Assembly (NCBI GenBank): GCA_016280465.1
Contig: JAEEGT010000050.1
Location: 1 to 53,294, forward strand
Length of the DNA stretch: 53,294 nt
Reading direction: 5' to 3'
DNA from: Lachnospiraceae bacterium
GTDB taxonomy: Bacteria > Bacillota > Clostridia > Lachnospirales > Lachnospiraceae
Shown: positions 40,311 through 49,539 of the stretch, one piece after another
Layout: the number at the start of each line of letters is the position of its first letter
Position numbering within the stretch: position 1 is the first letter of the stretch
Position numbers and translations under genes: made by a program
The notes under the pieces: model-generated
Told to the model about the DNA's origin: nothing
The model's database searches: none
Seen by the model: the letters and a program-made list of their open reading frames with translations, nothing else

Positions 40311-40336
40311 ACAGCCCCGAAAGGGCTGTTTTTTTG
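40311..40336 (+). terminator. Terminator of the small-peptide transcript
   Basis: ACAGCCC-cgaaa-GGGCTGT-ttttttg. Confidence 0.85.
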
Positions 40337-40412
40337 TTGGAAAAATGTGGGAATCACATCTGAAACGGTGAAAACAGAAAACAGATTTTCCGTGGGAAAC
40401 CGCTTTCTTGAC

Positions 40413-40430
40413 GTATTGCACAAGCAATAC
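40413..40430. promoter_or_regulatory. Upstream operator-like inverted repeat
   Basis: GTATTGC-acaa-GCAATAC, perfect 7+7. Confidence 0.45.
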
Positions 40431-40550
40431 AAAGAAAAATTGTGCAACCGAAAAAATCGCCATCAAACCGCAAAAAGGTTCACAAAGGAAAACGGTTTCG
40501 TTTTGTTGATAGTGCACAAAAGCAAAAGTTATAAATGGTTATTATGCCTA

Positions 40551-40605
40551 TTGCGATTATACAAAAATCCGTGTTATCCTCTAAATGTAGCGCAAGCGAT
40601 TGCGC
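40551..40605 (+). promoter_or_regulatory. Promoter plus LacI-type operator of the galactan locus
   Basis: TTGCGA (40551-40556), 18 nt, TATCCT (40575-40580), then GCGCAA-gcga-TTGCGC (40590-40605). Confidence 0.6.
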
Positions 40606-40642
40606 ATAGCATTTTTTCATATATCAAAAGAGGAGGATCAAT

Positions 40643-42511
40643 ATGAAAAAGAAACTTTTGGCAGTTGTTCTTTCTGCTGCAATGGCCCTTACGTTGATTG
40701 CGGGCTGTGGCGACAAGAAGACAAGCACCAGCGCCTCCGGCAGCACCAAGACTTCAGCAAGTGCTTCCGTAGATCAGGGCGAAAAATTAGAATATGACAT
40801 CACTGTTTGGTGTCCTGAGAAAGAAAAGCCTTTAAGAGAAGAGCAGATCAAGGCTTTCAACGACACCAACCCCGACGGCATTAAGTTCAATGCTACCGTT
40901 GAAGCTGTATCCGAAGCCGATGCAGCTACACAGATGATCACCGACGTTGAAGCAGGTGCAGACCTTTTCAACTTCGCACAGGATCAGATCTCCAGACTTA
41001 TCATTGCAGGCGCACTCATCAAACTTGATGACGAAGCTGCAAAGTTCGTTAAAGAGAACAACGACGAATCTTCCGTTGCAGCCGTTACCAGCGGCGATGC
41101 TCTTTACGGATATCCCCTTACTTCCGATAACGGTTACTTCCTTTTCTATGATAAGAGCGTAGTTTCCGATGAGCAGGCTAAGACCGTTCAGGGCGTTATC
41201 GATGCTTGTAAGGCAGCCGGCAGAGTGTTTGCAGCACCCCTTAAGAACGGCTGGTACGTAGCAGGCTGGTTCTTCGGAACCGGATGCGACAGCACCTGGG
41301 AAGCTGACGATGCAGGTAACTATGTAGGACTTAACGATACCTTCAATTCCGACAAGGGACTTATCGCAGCTAAGGGTATTTACCAGATCACCAGCAGCGG
41401 TGTGTGGGTAGACTCCGATCAGATGGCAGCTTTTGATGCAGCTATCCCTGCAGGCGCACTTGTTTGCGGACCTTGGGCTAACGGCGAAGCAAAGCAGATC
41501 CTTGGCGACAACCTCGGAGCAGCTAAGCTTCCTACCTATGTTGTAGACGGAAAGACCTATCAGATCGGTTCCTATGCAGGATCCAAGATCCTCGGCGTTA
41601 AGCCTCAGACCGATGCTACCAAGGCAGTTTGCCTTTCTCTTCTTGCTGAGTACTTAACCGGCAAGGATTGCCAGTTACAGAGACTTGAGAACGAAGAACT
41701 CATGTGGGGTCCTTCCAACCTTGAAGCTCAGAAGAGCGATGCCGTTACACAGGTTCCCGGACTTGTTGCTCTTGCAGCCCAGGCTCCTTTTGCTAAGCCC
41801 CAGGGTACCGTAAGCGGTAAATGGTGGGATATCGGTAACGCACTTGGTACTGCAATCTCTGAATCCAACGGTACAGATGCGGAACTTAAAGATATCCTTC
41901 AGAACTACTACGATCAGTGCTATGCAACCATCAACATGACTTCCGATGAGAAGGAAGCATGGGGTGTTGTAGGTTCCTTCCTTGATTCCGAATGGAGCAA
42001 GGATTATCCCATGAACAGAGTTCCCGAGACCGGTGATGTTACTTACTACTCCGAAGCTCTTGCACTCAAGGCAGGAGATGAATTAAAGGTTCGCCAGGGC
42101 GGCGGCTGGGACGTTAACTTCGGTGGCGACGGCCAGCTTGGCGGTGCTAACCTTGCAGTTGAAGAAGACGGTGTTTACTACGTTAAACTCGTTCTTAACG
42201 CAGATGTAACCGAGGCTACTTTGACCCTTGAAAAGACAAGCTACTTTGAGTGGTCCGTAATCGGTGCACTTCTCGGATCCAACTGGGATGCAGACTTCGA
42301 AATGTCTGTTCAGGCTGACGGAACCACCTTTGTTCTTGAAGGCGTTGAACTTAAGGCCGGCAATGAGTTAAAGGTTCGTAAGTCTCACAGCTGGGATCTT
42401 AACTATGGTGCCGACGGCGCTGCAAACGGTGCAAACATTGTTGTAGCTGAAGACGGAACTTACACCATCACCTTCGATTCTACAACCGGTATGGTAACTC
42501 TTACCAAATAA
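40643..42511 (+). CDS. Carbohydrate ABC transporter substrate-binding lipoprotein with two C-terminal SusE/SusF-like modules
   Basis: Lipobox LIAGC; MalE-type SBP core; two repeats WGVVGSFLDSEWSKDYPM... and WSVIGALLGSNWDADFEM.... Confidence 0.85.
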   Translation: MKKKLLAVVLSAAMALTLIAGCGDKKTSTSASGSTKTSASASVDQGEKLEYDITVWCPEKEKPLREEQIKAFNDTNPDGIKFNATVEAVSEADAATQMITDVEAGADLFNFAQDQISRLIIAGALIKLDDEAAKFVKENNDESSVAAVTSGDALYGYPLTSDNGYFLFYDKSVVSDEQAKTVQGVIDACKAAGRVFAAPLKNGWYVAGWFFGTGCDSTWEADDAGNYVGLNDTFNSDKGLIAAKGIYQITSSGVWVDSDQMAAFDAAIPAGALVCGPWANGEAKQILGDNLGAAKLPTYVVDGKTYQIGSYAGSKILGVKPQTDATKAVCLSLLAEYLTGKDCQLQRLENEELMWGPSNLEAQKSDAVTQVPGLVALAAQAPFAKPQGTVSGKWWDIGNALGTAISESNGTDAELKDILQNYYDQCYATINMTSDEKEAWGVVGSFLDSEWSKDYPMNRVPETGDVTYYSEALALKAGDELKVRQGGGWDVNFGGDGQLGGANLAVEEDGVYYVKLVLNADVTEATLTLEKTSYFEWSVIGALLGSNWDADFEMSVQADGTTFVLEGVELKAGNELKVRKSHSWDLNYGADGAANGANIVVAEDGTYTITFDSTTGMVTLTK

Positions 42512-42604
42512 TCAGTTCTGACTATGTTGTTTATTCGGGTTGGGGCGAGTATTCGCTCCAACCCGATATTCTATGAAAGACACACCACGAAAGGGTGAAA
42601 TCTT

Positions 42605-44032
42605 ATGGGAATCGGTAAAAAGGCTGGCGCAAAGAATTCTTACAAAGAACTTTTTCACGAGGCCAACTTCGCGGAAGCACTTATCAAGGGGGATATATGG
42701 ACCAAGCTTTCCGCACTTATAATGGGCCTTGGCTGTTTCGTTCGAGGACAGATCATCAGGGGCTTTGTTTTCCTGGCTTTTGAAGCTCTGTTCATCTGGT
42801 ATATGCTTTTCCACGGAGCATACTGGCTTTCCATGCTCCCGTCTCTTGGTAAGGTAGGACCTACCAAGGAACTTGTTACCAAGCTTGGCCGTACGGTCGA
42901 GCAGGTCACTTACAACGACAATTCGTTCAAGATACTGCTTTACGGTATCCTGACTATCTTTCTTATTGTTGCTTTCTGCATCACCTGGGCCACAAACCTT
43001 AAGATGGCTTACGATGCCCAGCTTAAGAAGGCACAAGGTAAGAAAGTCAATAAATTCAAAGACGATCTTCATTCTCTTGTAGATGAGCAGTTTTATAAGA
43101 CCCTGCTCTCAATTCCTGTTATCGGTATCACGGTATTTACCTTCTTACCCATCGTATTTATGATCCTGGTTGCTTTTACCAACTATGACGGTGCCCATGA
43201 CGGATATATCACCAGCCTGTTTAAGTGGGTAGGTTTCCAGAACTTTAAGACCATGTTTACCACCACCGGAGGCAGCAATTCCTACTTCGGAGCCTTCATG
43301 GGAATTCTCGGATGGACCATAGTCTGGGCTATATTTGCTACCTTCAGTAACTATATCCTGGGTATTCTGGTTGCTCTTTTGATCAACAAGAAGGGTATCA
43401 AGTTTAAAAAGTTATGGCGTACCATTCTTGTTATGACCATAGCGATCCCTCAGTTCATATCCCTTTTGTATGTGGCTAAACTCTTTGATACCAACGGACT
43501 TGTAAACGCCATGCTCCTTAACTGGCACTGGATCAAAGCCCCCATTGATTTCTGGGGTACACCCCTTACAGCAAGGATCCTTGTTATCGTGATAAACATC
43601 TGGATCGGTATTCCCTATCTTATGCTGATCGCCACCGGTATTCTCATGAATATCCCGGCGGACCTTTACGAGGCATCAAAGATCGACGGAGCAAGTCCCT
43701 TCCAGCAGTTCAGATACATCACCATGCCTTACATGCTTTTCGTAACGGCTCCTTACCTGCTTACCAGCTTTACGGGTAACATGAATAACTTTAACGTCAT
43801 TTACCTTCTTTCCGGCGGCGGTCCTCTGAATGTCAAGGCATCCACTGCAGCCGGCGGCGTAGGTTATACGGATCTTTTGATCACCTGGCTCTTTAAGATC
43901 ACCACGGGAACGGATTCCCTGTACTACATGGCTTCCGTTATCGGTATAGCGATCTTTGCGATAGTTGCAACACTTACCCTGCTTGTATATAACAGGCTCG
44001 GTTCCAACAAGAACGAGGGGGATATGGCATAA
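42605..44032 (+). CDS. ganP: Sugar ABC transporter permease, MalF/GanP-like with extended N-terminus
   Basis: Multi-TM; ADLYEASKIDGASPFQQFRYITMPYM (EAA loop). Confidence 0.85.
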   Translation: MGIGKKAGAKNSYKELFHEANFAEALIKGDIWTKLSALIMGLGCFVRGQIIRGFVFLAFEALFIWYMLFHGAYWLSMLPSLGKVGPTKELVTKLGRTVEQVTYNDNSFKILLYGILTIFLIVAFCITWATNLKMAYDAQLKKAQGKKVNKFKDDLHSLVDEQFYKTLLSIPVIGITVFTFLPIVFMILVAFTNYDGAHDGYITSLFKWVGFQNFKTMFTTTGGSNSYFGAFMGILGWTIVWAIFATFSNYILGILVALLINKKGIKFKKLWRTILVMTIAIPQFISLLYVAKLFDTNGLVNAMLLNWHWIKAPIDFWGTPLTARILVIVINIWIGIPYLMLIATGILMNIPADLYEASKIDGASPFQQFRYITMPYMLFVTAPYLLTSFTGNMNNFNVIYLLSGGGPLNVKASTAAGGVGYTDLLITWLFKITTGTDSLYYMASVIGIAIFAIVATLTLLVYNRLGSNKNEGDMA

Positions 44033-44904
44033 TGGCAAAAGAAAAACAAGGCCTTGGCATGAAAGCCAAGAACAGGATCTCAAACTTTTTTGTATACATT
44101 TTGCTTATCATCATAAGCGTTGTATGGCTTACTCCCTTTGTATGCATTGTGTTACAGTCCTTCAGAGTGGAGAAGACCAATCAGGTAGGATATGTTCTGC
44201 CTAAGGTTTGGGGATTGAAGAACTATATGAACCTGTTTAATCCCGAAGTATGTGACTTTACCATCTGGTATAAGAACACCCTCATCATTTCCTTGGTAGT
44301 GGCTGTTGTTAATACCTTCATGGTACTTTGCATGAGTTATACCCTTTCAAGATTCCGCTTTAAACTCCGCAGAGCCTTCATGCAGTTTATGCTGATTTTG
44401 GGCCTGTTCCCCGGAATTCTTGGTATGATCATTCTTTACAGAATTTTGAAGGATTTGGGACTTACAGGCGCCAATGCTGTTCCCGGACTCATACTTGTAT
44501 ATACGGCGTCCTCCGGTATGGGATATTACATTTCAAAGGGCTTCTTTGACACCATTCCCATGTCACTGGATGAATCCGCAAGAATTGACGGCGCTAACCG
44601 TTTGCAGGTATTCTTCCGGATCATAATGCCCCTTGCAAAGCCCATTGTTATCTACACCATCCTGACTGCTTTCATGGGACCCTGGGGCGACTTCATGTTC
44701 GCTAAGTTCATTTCCTTTGGTACCAGTAAGGGTATGAACGTGGCTGTTGGTCTTGCTTCCTGGCTTACCAAGGACCAGATAGACAACAAGTACACAATGT
44801 TCTGTGCGGGCGGTGTTGTAGTTGCAATCCCCGTTACATTACTGTTCTTATTCCTTCAGAAGTACTATGTTGAAGGTGTTACCGGCGGTGCGGTCAAGGG
44901 TTAA
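44032..44904 (+). CDS. ganQ: Sugar ABC transporter permease, MalG/GanQ-like
   Basis: DTIPMSLDESARIDGANRLQVFFRIIMPLAKPIVIYT (EAA loop). Confidence 0.87.
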   Translation: MAKEKQGLGMKAKNRISNFFVYILLIIISVVWLTPFVCIVLQSFRVEKTNQVGYVLPKVWGLKNYMNLFNPEVCDFTIWYKNTLIISLVVAVVNTFMVLCMSYTLSRFRFKLRRAFMQFMLILGLFPGILGMIILYRILKDLGLTGANAVPGLILVYTASSGMGYYISKGFFDTIPMSLDESARIDGANRLQVFFRIIMPLAKPIVIYTILTAFMGPWGDFMFAKFISFGTSKGMNVAVGLASWLTKDQIDNKYTMFCAGGVVVAIPVTLLFLFLQKYYVEGVTGGAVKG

Positions 44905-44915
44905 GGAGATATCTG

Positions 44916-46994
44916 ATGAAGAAACAGTTCCTTGCCTTATTCTGCGCACTTACTGTGGGACTTTGTGCCTGTGGCGGAAATTCCTCCGCCACGGGTAATT
45001 CCGCAAATCCCGACGCAAGCATATCCGCAGGTAAGGACACAAGTATGAATAACGGAAACTCCGAAACCTCAGGTTCCAAGGGTTATAAGCCGAATTTCTC
45101 AGGCTTTGCAACCGAAGCCCACAATGGCGACATCTTTGTGGAACCGGTTAAAAATATTCCCGATGATTTCTTTTGCGGTGCCGATGTTTCTTCCGTTCTT
45201 TCGGAAGAAGAGAGCGGCGTCGTCTATTATGATGCCGATGGCAATCAGGCAGATCTTTTCAAGATCCTTTCCGAATCAGGTATCAACTACATAAGAGTGA
45301 GAGTCTGGAACGATCCTTACGATGCTGCGGGACACGGCTACGGTGGCGGAAACTGTGATGCCAAGCGTGCAGCCGAAATCGGAAGGCGTGCCGCAGAGTA
45401 CGGCATGAAGCTTCTTGTTGATTTCCATTACTCCGATTTCTGGGCGGATCCTTCCAAACAGATGGTTCCCAAGGCCTGGAAGGACATGGATTTTAACGCC
45501 AAGGGTGATGCTGCATACGAATTCACCAAAGATGCCCTGACCACCATTCTTGATGCGGGTGCCGATGTGGGTATGGTGCAGCTTGGTAATGAGACCACCA
45601 CGGGCATGAGCGGAGAGAAGCGTTATGATTACTTTGCTTTTATCATGAACGGCGGAGCCAAAGCGGTCAGAGAGATCTCTGCAGATAAAGGCCTCGATAT
45701 CAAGACCGTGTGCCATCTTACCAATCCCGAAAATTTCTCTGAGACCATAAGCCGCGTTGAGAAACTTATTAAGAACAACGTGGATTTCGATATCCTTGCT
45801 TTGAGCTATTATCCTTTCTGGCACGGAACTTTAGAGAATCTTACCAAATTGATGACCCAGATCCGTACGGATTACGGCAAGGAAGTGATGGTGGCGGAAA
45901 CCTCCTACTGTTATACCCTTGAAGAGGGTGACGGCACCGGAAATTCCGTAAGCGCCAAGGATCTTTGCACAGAATACACAGCCTCCGTACAGAGTCAGTC
46001 CAATGCTTTGAGAGATGTGTGCGAAGCCGTTGTCAATGCAGGGGGACTCGGAGTTTTCTACTGGGAGCCCGCGTGGATTCCCGTGGGAGTTTACGATCCC
46101 AAGGCTAGCGATGCCGCAAGTGTTCTTGCAAGTAACAAGAAAGCCTGGGAAGAAAAGGGCTCGGGATGGGCTTCCAGCTATGCCAAAGAGTATGATCCCA
46201 AGGATGCTGGTAAGTATTACGGCGGATCTTCCTGGGACAATCAGGCCTGGTTTTCTTTTGACGGACATATATTGCCCTCGTTATATACATACAAGTATTT
46301 AAAATACGGTTCTGTGGATGAACTTAAGGTTGATTTTGCGGAACCCCTGAAGGTTACCCTTTCACCCGGGGGAGAACTCATTCTTCCCGACAAGGCCGTA
46401 GCCCATTTCAATGACCGAAGCAAAGACGGTGAGGCCCATGTTACCTGGGATGCGGAGAGCCTTGCAAAGGTCGACATGAATAAGCCCGGCGAATATACCG
46501 TGACCGGTAAATTTGACGACGGTTACGAGGCAGTGTGTCTCCTTACCCTGGCCAACGTGAATCAGGTAAAGAATGCCGGTTTTGAGGATTCCGACCGTTC
46601 CATGTACATCATTGAAGGAAATTGCGGAGATTATCAGCAAAAAGAATCCGATGCCAAGACCGGAGAGTGGGCTTTGCATTACTGGAATCAGAGCGAGGTT
46701 TCTTTTTCCGTTATGCAGGAGATAAAGGATCTTGAGCCCGGTACCTACAGCTTCAGTATCTATGCCCAGGGCGGAGATTCGGGTAACGATCCCAAGATGC
46801 ATATTTTCGTTCAGGTCAATGATGTTGTTTATAAGACCGATTTTGCCGTTGACGGATGGATCAACTGGAAACATCCTTCCGTTAACAATGTAAAGATAAA
46901 CAAAGGAGATAAGGTCTTTGTTGGAGTTTCCGTCAACGCCGGCGCCGGCGCCTGGGGAACCTTCGATGACTGGTATTTTTCCAAAACAGAATAG
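44916..46994 (+). CDS. ganB: Arabinogalactan endo-beta-1,4-galactanase (GH53) lipoprotein with C-terminal CBM61-like module
   Basis: Lipobox LCAC; FFCGADVSSVLSEEESG; INYIRVRVWNDPYD; LLVDFHYSDFWADPSKQ; MVQLGNET. C-terminal NAGFEDSDRSMY... jelly-roll-like region. Confidence 0.9.
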   Translation: MKKQFLALFCALTVGLCACGGNSSATGNSANPDASISAGKDTSMNNGNSETSGSKGYKPNFSGFATEAHNGDIFVEPVKNIPDDFFCGADVSSVLSEEESGVVYYDADGNQADLFKILSESGINYIRVRVWNDPYDAAGHGYGGGNCDAKRAAEIGRRAAEYGMKLLVDFHYSDFWADPSKQMVPKAWKDMDFNAKGDAAYEFTKDALTTILDAGADVGMVQLGNETTTGMSGEKRYDYFAFIMNGGAKAVREISADKGLDIKTVCHLTNPENFSETISRVEKLIKNNVDFDILALSYYPFWHGTLENLTKLMTQIRTDYGKEVMVAETSYCYTLEEGDGTGNSVSAKDLCTEYTASVQSQSNALRDVCEAVVNAGGLGVFYWEPAWIPVGVYDPKASDAASVLASNKKAWEEKGSGWASSYAKEYDPKDAGKYYGGSSWDNQAWFSFDGHILPSLYTYKYLKYGSVDELKVDFAEPLKVTLSPGGELILPDKAVAHFNDRSKDGEAHVTWDAESLAKVDMNKPGEYTVTGKFDDGYEAVCLLTLANVNQVKNAGFEDSDRSMYIIEGNCGDYQQKESDAKTGEWALHYWNQSEVSFSVMQEIKDLEPGTYSFSIYAQGGDSGNDPKMHIFVQVNDVVYKTDFAVDGWINWKHPSVNNVKINKGDKVFVGVSVNAGAGAWGTFDDWYFSKTE

Positions 46995-47984
46995 ATGAGT
47001 AAAGACAAAGCCATAACCATAGAAGATGTGGCTCTTGCCCTTGGAGTATCGGAAAGTACCGTTTCCCGTGCCATCAGCGGTAAGGGAAGGGTCTCCGAGG
47101 AAACAAGGAACCGCGTCTTAAACTACATCAAAAAAATGAATTACGTGCCCAATGCCATGGCAAAGGGCCTGGCCAGTTCCGCTACCGGAAATATCGGGAT
47201 AGTGGTAACGGGAAGTCATGCATTCATGGAGCTTCCTTTCTTTCAGTACTGCCTTGAGGGTATCTGCGAAAGCGCAGGCGCCAAAGGGTATGATACCATG
47301 ATAGCCATGGATGTCTTCGGAAAGAACAGACAGCTGGAGCGGATGATCGTCAACCGCAAGGTGGACGGAGTTATCCTCACAAGGACGGCCACCGATGACG
47401 ATGCTCTTAAATTCCTGTTAAAGCATGATATTCCATTTATTACCATCGGAACGGCGGAAAATTCCGGAATCTATCAGGTGGATCACGATCACTGCGAAGC
47501 CTGCAGGATCTTTACGGAAGGGATAATAAAGAAGGGCTGCGAGAGACTTTTGCTTCTTTATTCCGAAAAGACCGCCTATGTTACCCGCAAGCGTATCCAG
47601 GGCTTCAAGGAAGCTGTGGGGAAAAAGTACACATCAGATATGATCCTGGATGTATCCGACGATTCCAAGGCCATGGGACTGGTCATTGATGGTATCAGAA
47701 AGCACAAATACGACTGTATAATCTGCGCCGATGACAGGGTCTGCATGAAACTTCTGGACAGACTTTCCGTTTCGGGGCTTACGGTGCCTGAGGATATCAA
47801 GGTGGCAAGCTTTTACGGAAGCGAGCTCCTTAGTAAGAACAGGCCCTCCATAACAAGTCTTAAGTTTGATGCAAGAGACCTTGGAACCAAAGCCTGTAGC
47901 ATGCTGCTTAACCTAATAGACGGTGAAGAGACCGTTAAAGAAGAACTGCTGGGCTATGAGATAGCCGAAGGACAGTCGGTATAA
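46995..47984 (+). CDS. LacI family transcriptional regulator
   Basis: TIEDVALALGVSESTVSRAISGKGRVSEETRNRVLNYIKKMNYVPNAMAKGL. Confidence 0.94.
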   Translation: MSKDKAITIEDVALALGVSESTVSRAISGKGRVSEETRNRVLNYIKKMNYVPNAMAKGLASSATGNIGIVVTGSHAFMELPFFQYCLEGICESAGAKGYDTMIAMDVFGKNRQLERMIVNRKVDGVILTRTATDDDALKFLLKHDIPFITIGTAENSGIYQVDHDHCEACRIFTEGIIKKGCERLLLLYSEKTAYVTRKRIQGFKEAVGKKYTSDMILDVSDDSKAMGLVIDGIRKHKYDCIICADDRVCMKLLDRLSVSGLTVPEDIKVASFYGSELLSKNRPSITSLKFDARDLGTKACSMLLNLIDGEETVKEELLGYEIAEGQSV

Positions 47985-47985
47985 A

Positions 47986-48020
47986 AAAGTGCCCCGGACA
48001 AGTGTCCGGGGCATTTGTTA
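47986..48020 (+). terminator. Terminator after lacI-type gene
   Basis: agtgccccggacaagtgtccggggcatttgtt. Confidence 0.75.
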
Positions 48021-48061
48021 TATGGCAGGGTACTGTTTATCGGGACCCTTAAATTGTGTGC

Positions 48062-48697
48062 TCAGATTCCCCTGGAGTAAAATTGAGAGTAGAAATCCTT
48101 CTTTGTATCGTAGGGTTTTATGAAATACTCGTTTAAAAGCCTCATATTTGCTGATTTAAGGGCCTTATCGCTGCTTCCTGACGATAATTTTATACTCTCC
48201 GAAACCTCTTTCCAGGCCTTTATAAAGCCTTCATAGGAATCGATTTGATCTATACCCAGCCAATCACTTATAAGAATCTTTTCGCCTCCGAGGTGGGGAC
48301 ACTCATGGATCTGCAGGAAATAATCGAAGGTTCCGTCCTCGTTCCAGATGCGCCCGAGAGGGAACATCCGGCAAAAGCCCGGGCGATGATCGTGTATCCC
48401 ACAGCGTCCCTCAGCGTTCAAAAAGACACAGGGTCCTTCGGCTCTTTTCATGAGAACGGGAACGATGAGTCCTTCCGAAACCCTGAGAGTGATGATGGTC
48501 TCAAGCATTTCCTCGAAGGTCCTTCCCGTTGCTTTTTCCAGATTATAGATATCAAAGGGATCGAGAAAGATGGTATCCTCCGTGACCCTGCAGCACTCGG
48601 CGCATCCCTTGCAGCCATTAGTGCCTGTGGGAGCAAAGTCACCTGCTTTGTATCTGTTTCCGTCGGATATATCTTCAAAAGAAAGATCTCTTTTCAT
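48062..48697 (-). CDS. YkgJ family cysteine cluster protein (putative Fe-S/zinc)
   Basis: GCKGCAECCRVTEDTIFLDPFDIYNLEKATG; CVFLNAEGRCGIHDHRPGFCRMFPLGR. Confidence 0.85.
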   Translation of the reverse strand: MKRDLSFEDISDGNRYKAGDFAPTGTNGCKGCAECCRVTEDTIFLDPFDIYNLEKATGRTFEEMLETIITLRVSEGLIVPVLMKRAEGPCVFLNAEGRCGIHDHRPGFCRMFPLGRIWNEDGTFDYFLQIHECPHLGGEKILISDWLGIDQIDSYEGFIKAWKEVSESIKLSSGSSDKALKSANMRLLNEYFIKPYDTKKDFYSQFYSRGI

Positions 48698-49539
48698 GAT
48701 CTAAAGTCCTTTCTGTATTGCAGCGGAGTGGTGCCCGTACGGCTCTTAAAACTTGCGATAAAGCCCGCACTGTCGGAAAATCCGCATGTAACGGCGATCT
48801 CACCTACGGGTTCATCAGTTAAGGCCAGGGCTTTCTTGGCCTCGGCTATGCGCCTGTTTATTAGATAATTATATGGCGGCAAGCCCATTATACTCTTAAA
48901 TCTCCGTATCAGATAGTATTCAGAGATGTTAAACTTATCGGCAATGTCTTTGACGCTGATATCTCCTTGAAAGTTTTCGTCAATATAGGCAGCTATCCTG
49001 TGAATGAGAGCGTTAATATCGGAATCGTCACCCACCGACATGGTTTCCGAAGCGATCCTGTAAAAAAGCCTGTTGGTGAGAGATTCGGCCTTAAGACGGC
49101 TCAGAGTGTCGGGATGCACCATGATGCTCAGTATGTCGTTAAAGTTTCGCACAAAGGATTCGGAATCCTTTATTTCAAAAGCCTCGCCCGATTTTAGCGA
49201 ATCATGATAAAGAAGGGCTCCGGGCCCCGTAACATGCATCCAGTAGAATTCCCAGCCTGCTTTCACGGAACCGTAGGAGTGGGGGTGTCTGCAGTCAAAG
49301 AAAAAACCTGTACCTTCTTTGAGCAAAATTTCAATGTTTTGAGTCTTTACATACCCTTGCCCCTTAACTGTATACAGCAAAAGAAAACTGTCGTGTCGTT
49401 CTCTGGTGACACAATATTCCGGCAATGCATAGAAGTGGCCTGCCTCGCTTACGGCGAAGTTAAGTCTTCCGGTGATCTCCGCCTGCACCGAAGTGTTCCA
49501 TATGGAATTGTCTCTGAATTTGTTCTGTGAACCTGCCAT
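48694..49539 (-). CDS. AraC family transcriptional regulator
   Basis: N-terminal cupin-like region; ISVKDIADKFNISEYYLIRRFKSIMGLPPYNYLINRRIAEAKKAL...IAVTCGFSDSAGFIASFKSRTGTTPLQYRK. Confidence 0.92.
   Translation of the reverse strand: MAGSQNKFRDNSIWNTSVQAEITGRLNFAVSEAGHFYALPEYCVTRERHDSFLLLYTVKGQGYVKTQNIEILLKEGTGFFFDCRHPHSYGSVKAGWEFYWMHVTGPGALLYHDSLKSGEAFEIKDSESFVRNFNDILSIMVHPDTLSRLKAESLTNRLFYRIASETMSVGDDSDINALIHRIAAYIDENFQGDISVKDIADKFNISEYYLIRRFKSIMGLPPYNYLINRRIAEAKKALALTDEPVGEIAVTCGFSDSAGFIASFKSRTGTTPLQYRKDFRS

Noticed and set aside
40221-40646. 141-aa + ORF spanning terminator and promoter region upstream of the SBP gene
   Set aside because: Runs through a strong terminator, an operator and the SBP promoter; no RBS. 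The 28-aa ORF at 40163 is the better candidate.
42512-43072. 186-aa minus-strand ORF opposite permease N-terminus
   Set aside because: Antisense to a good permease ORF, no RBS or family signature.
48245-48868. 207-aa + strand ORF opposite YkgJ/AraC genes
   Set aside because: Minus-strand genes have clear Cys-cluster and AraC motifs; this is the complementary shadow.
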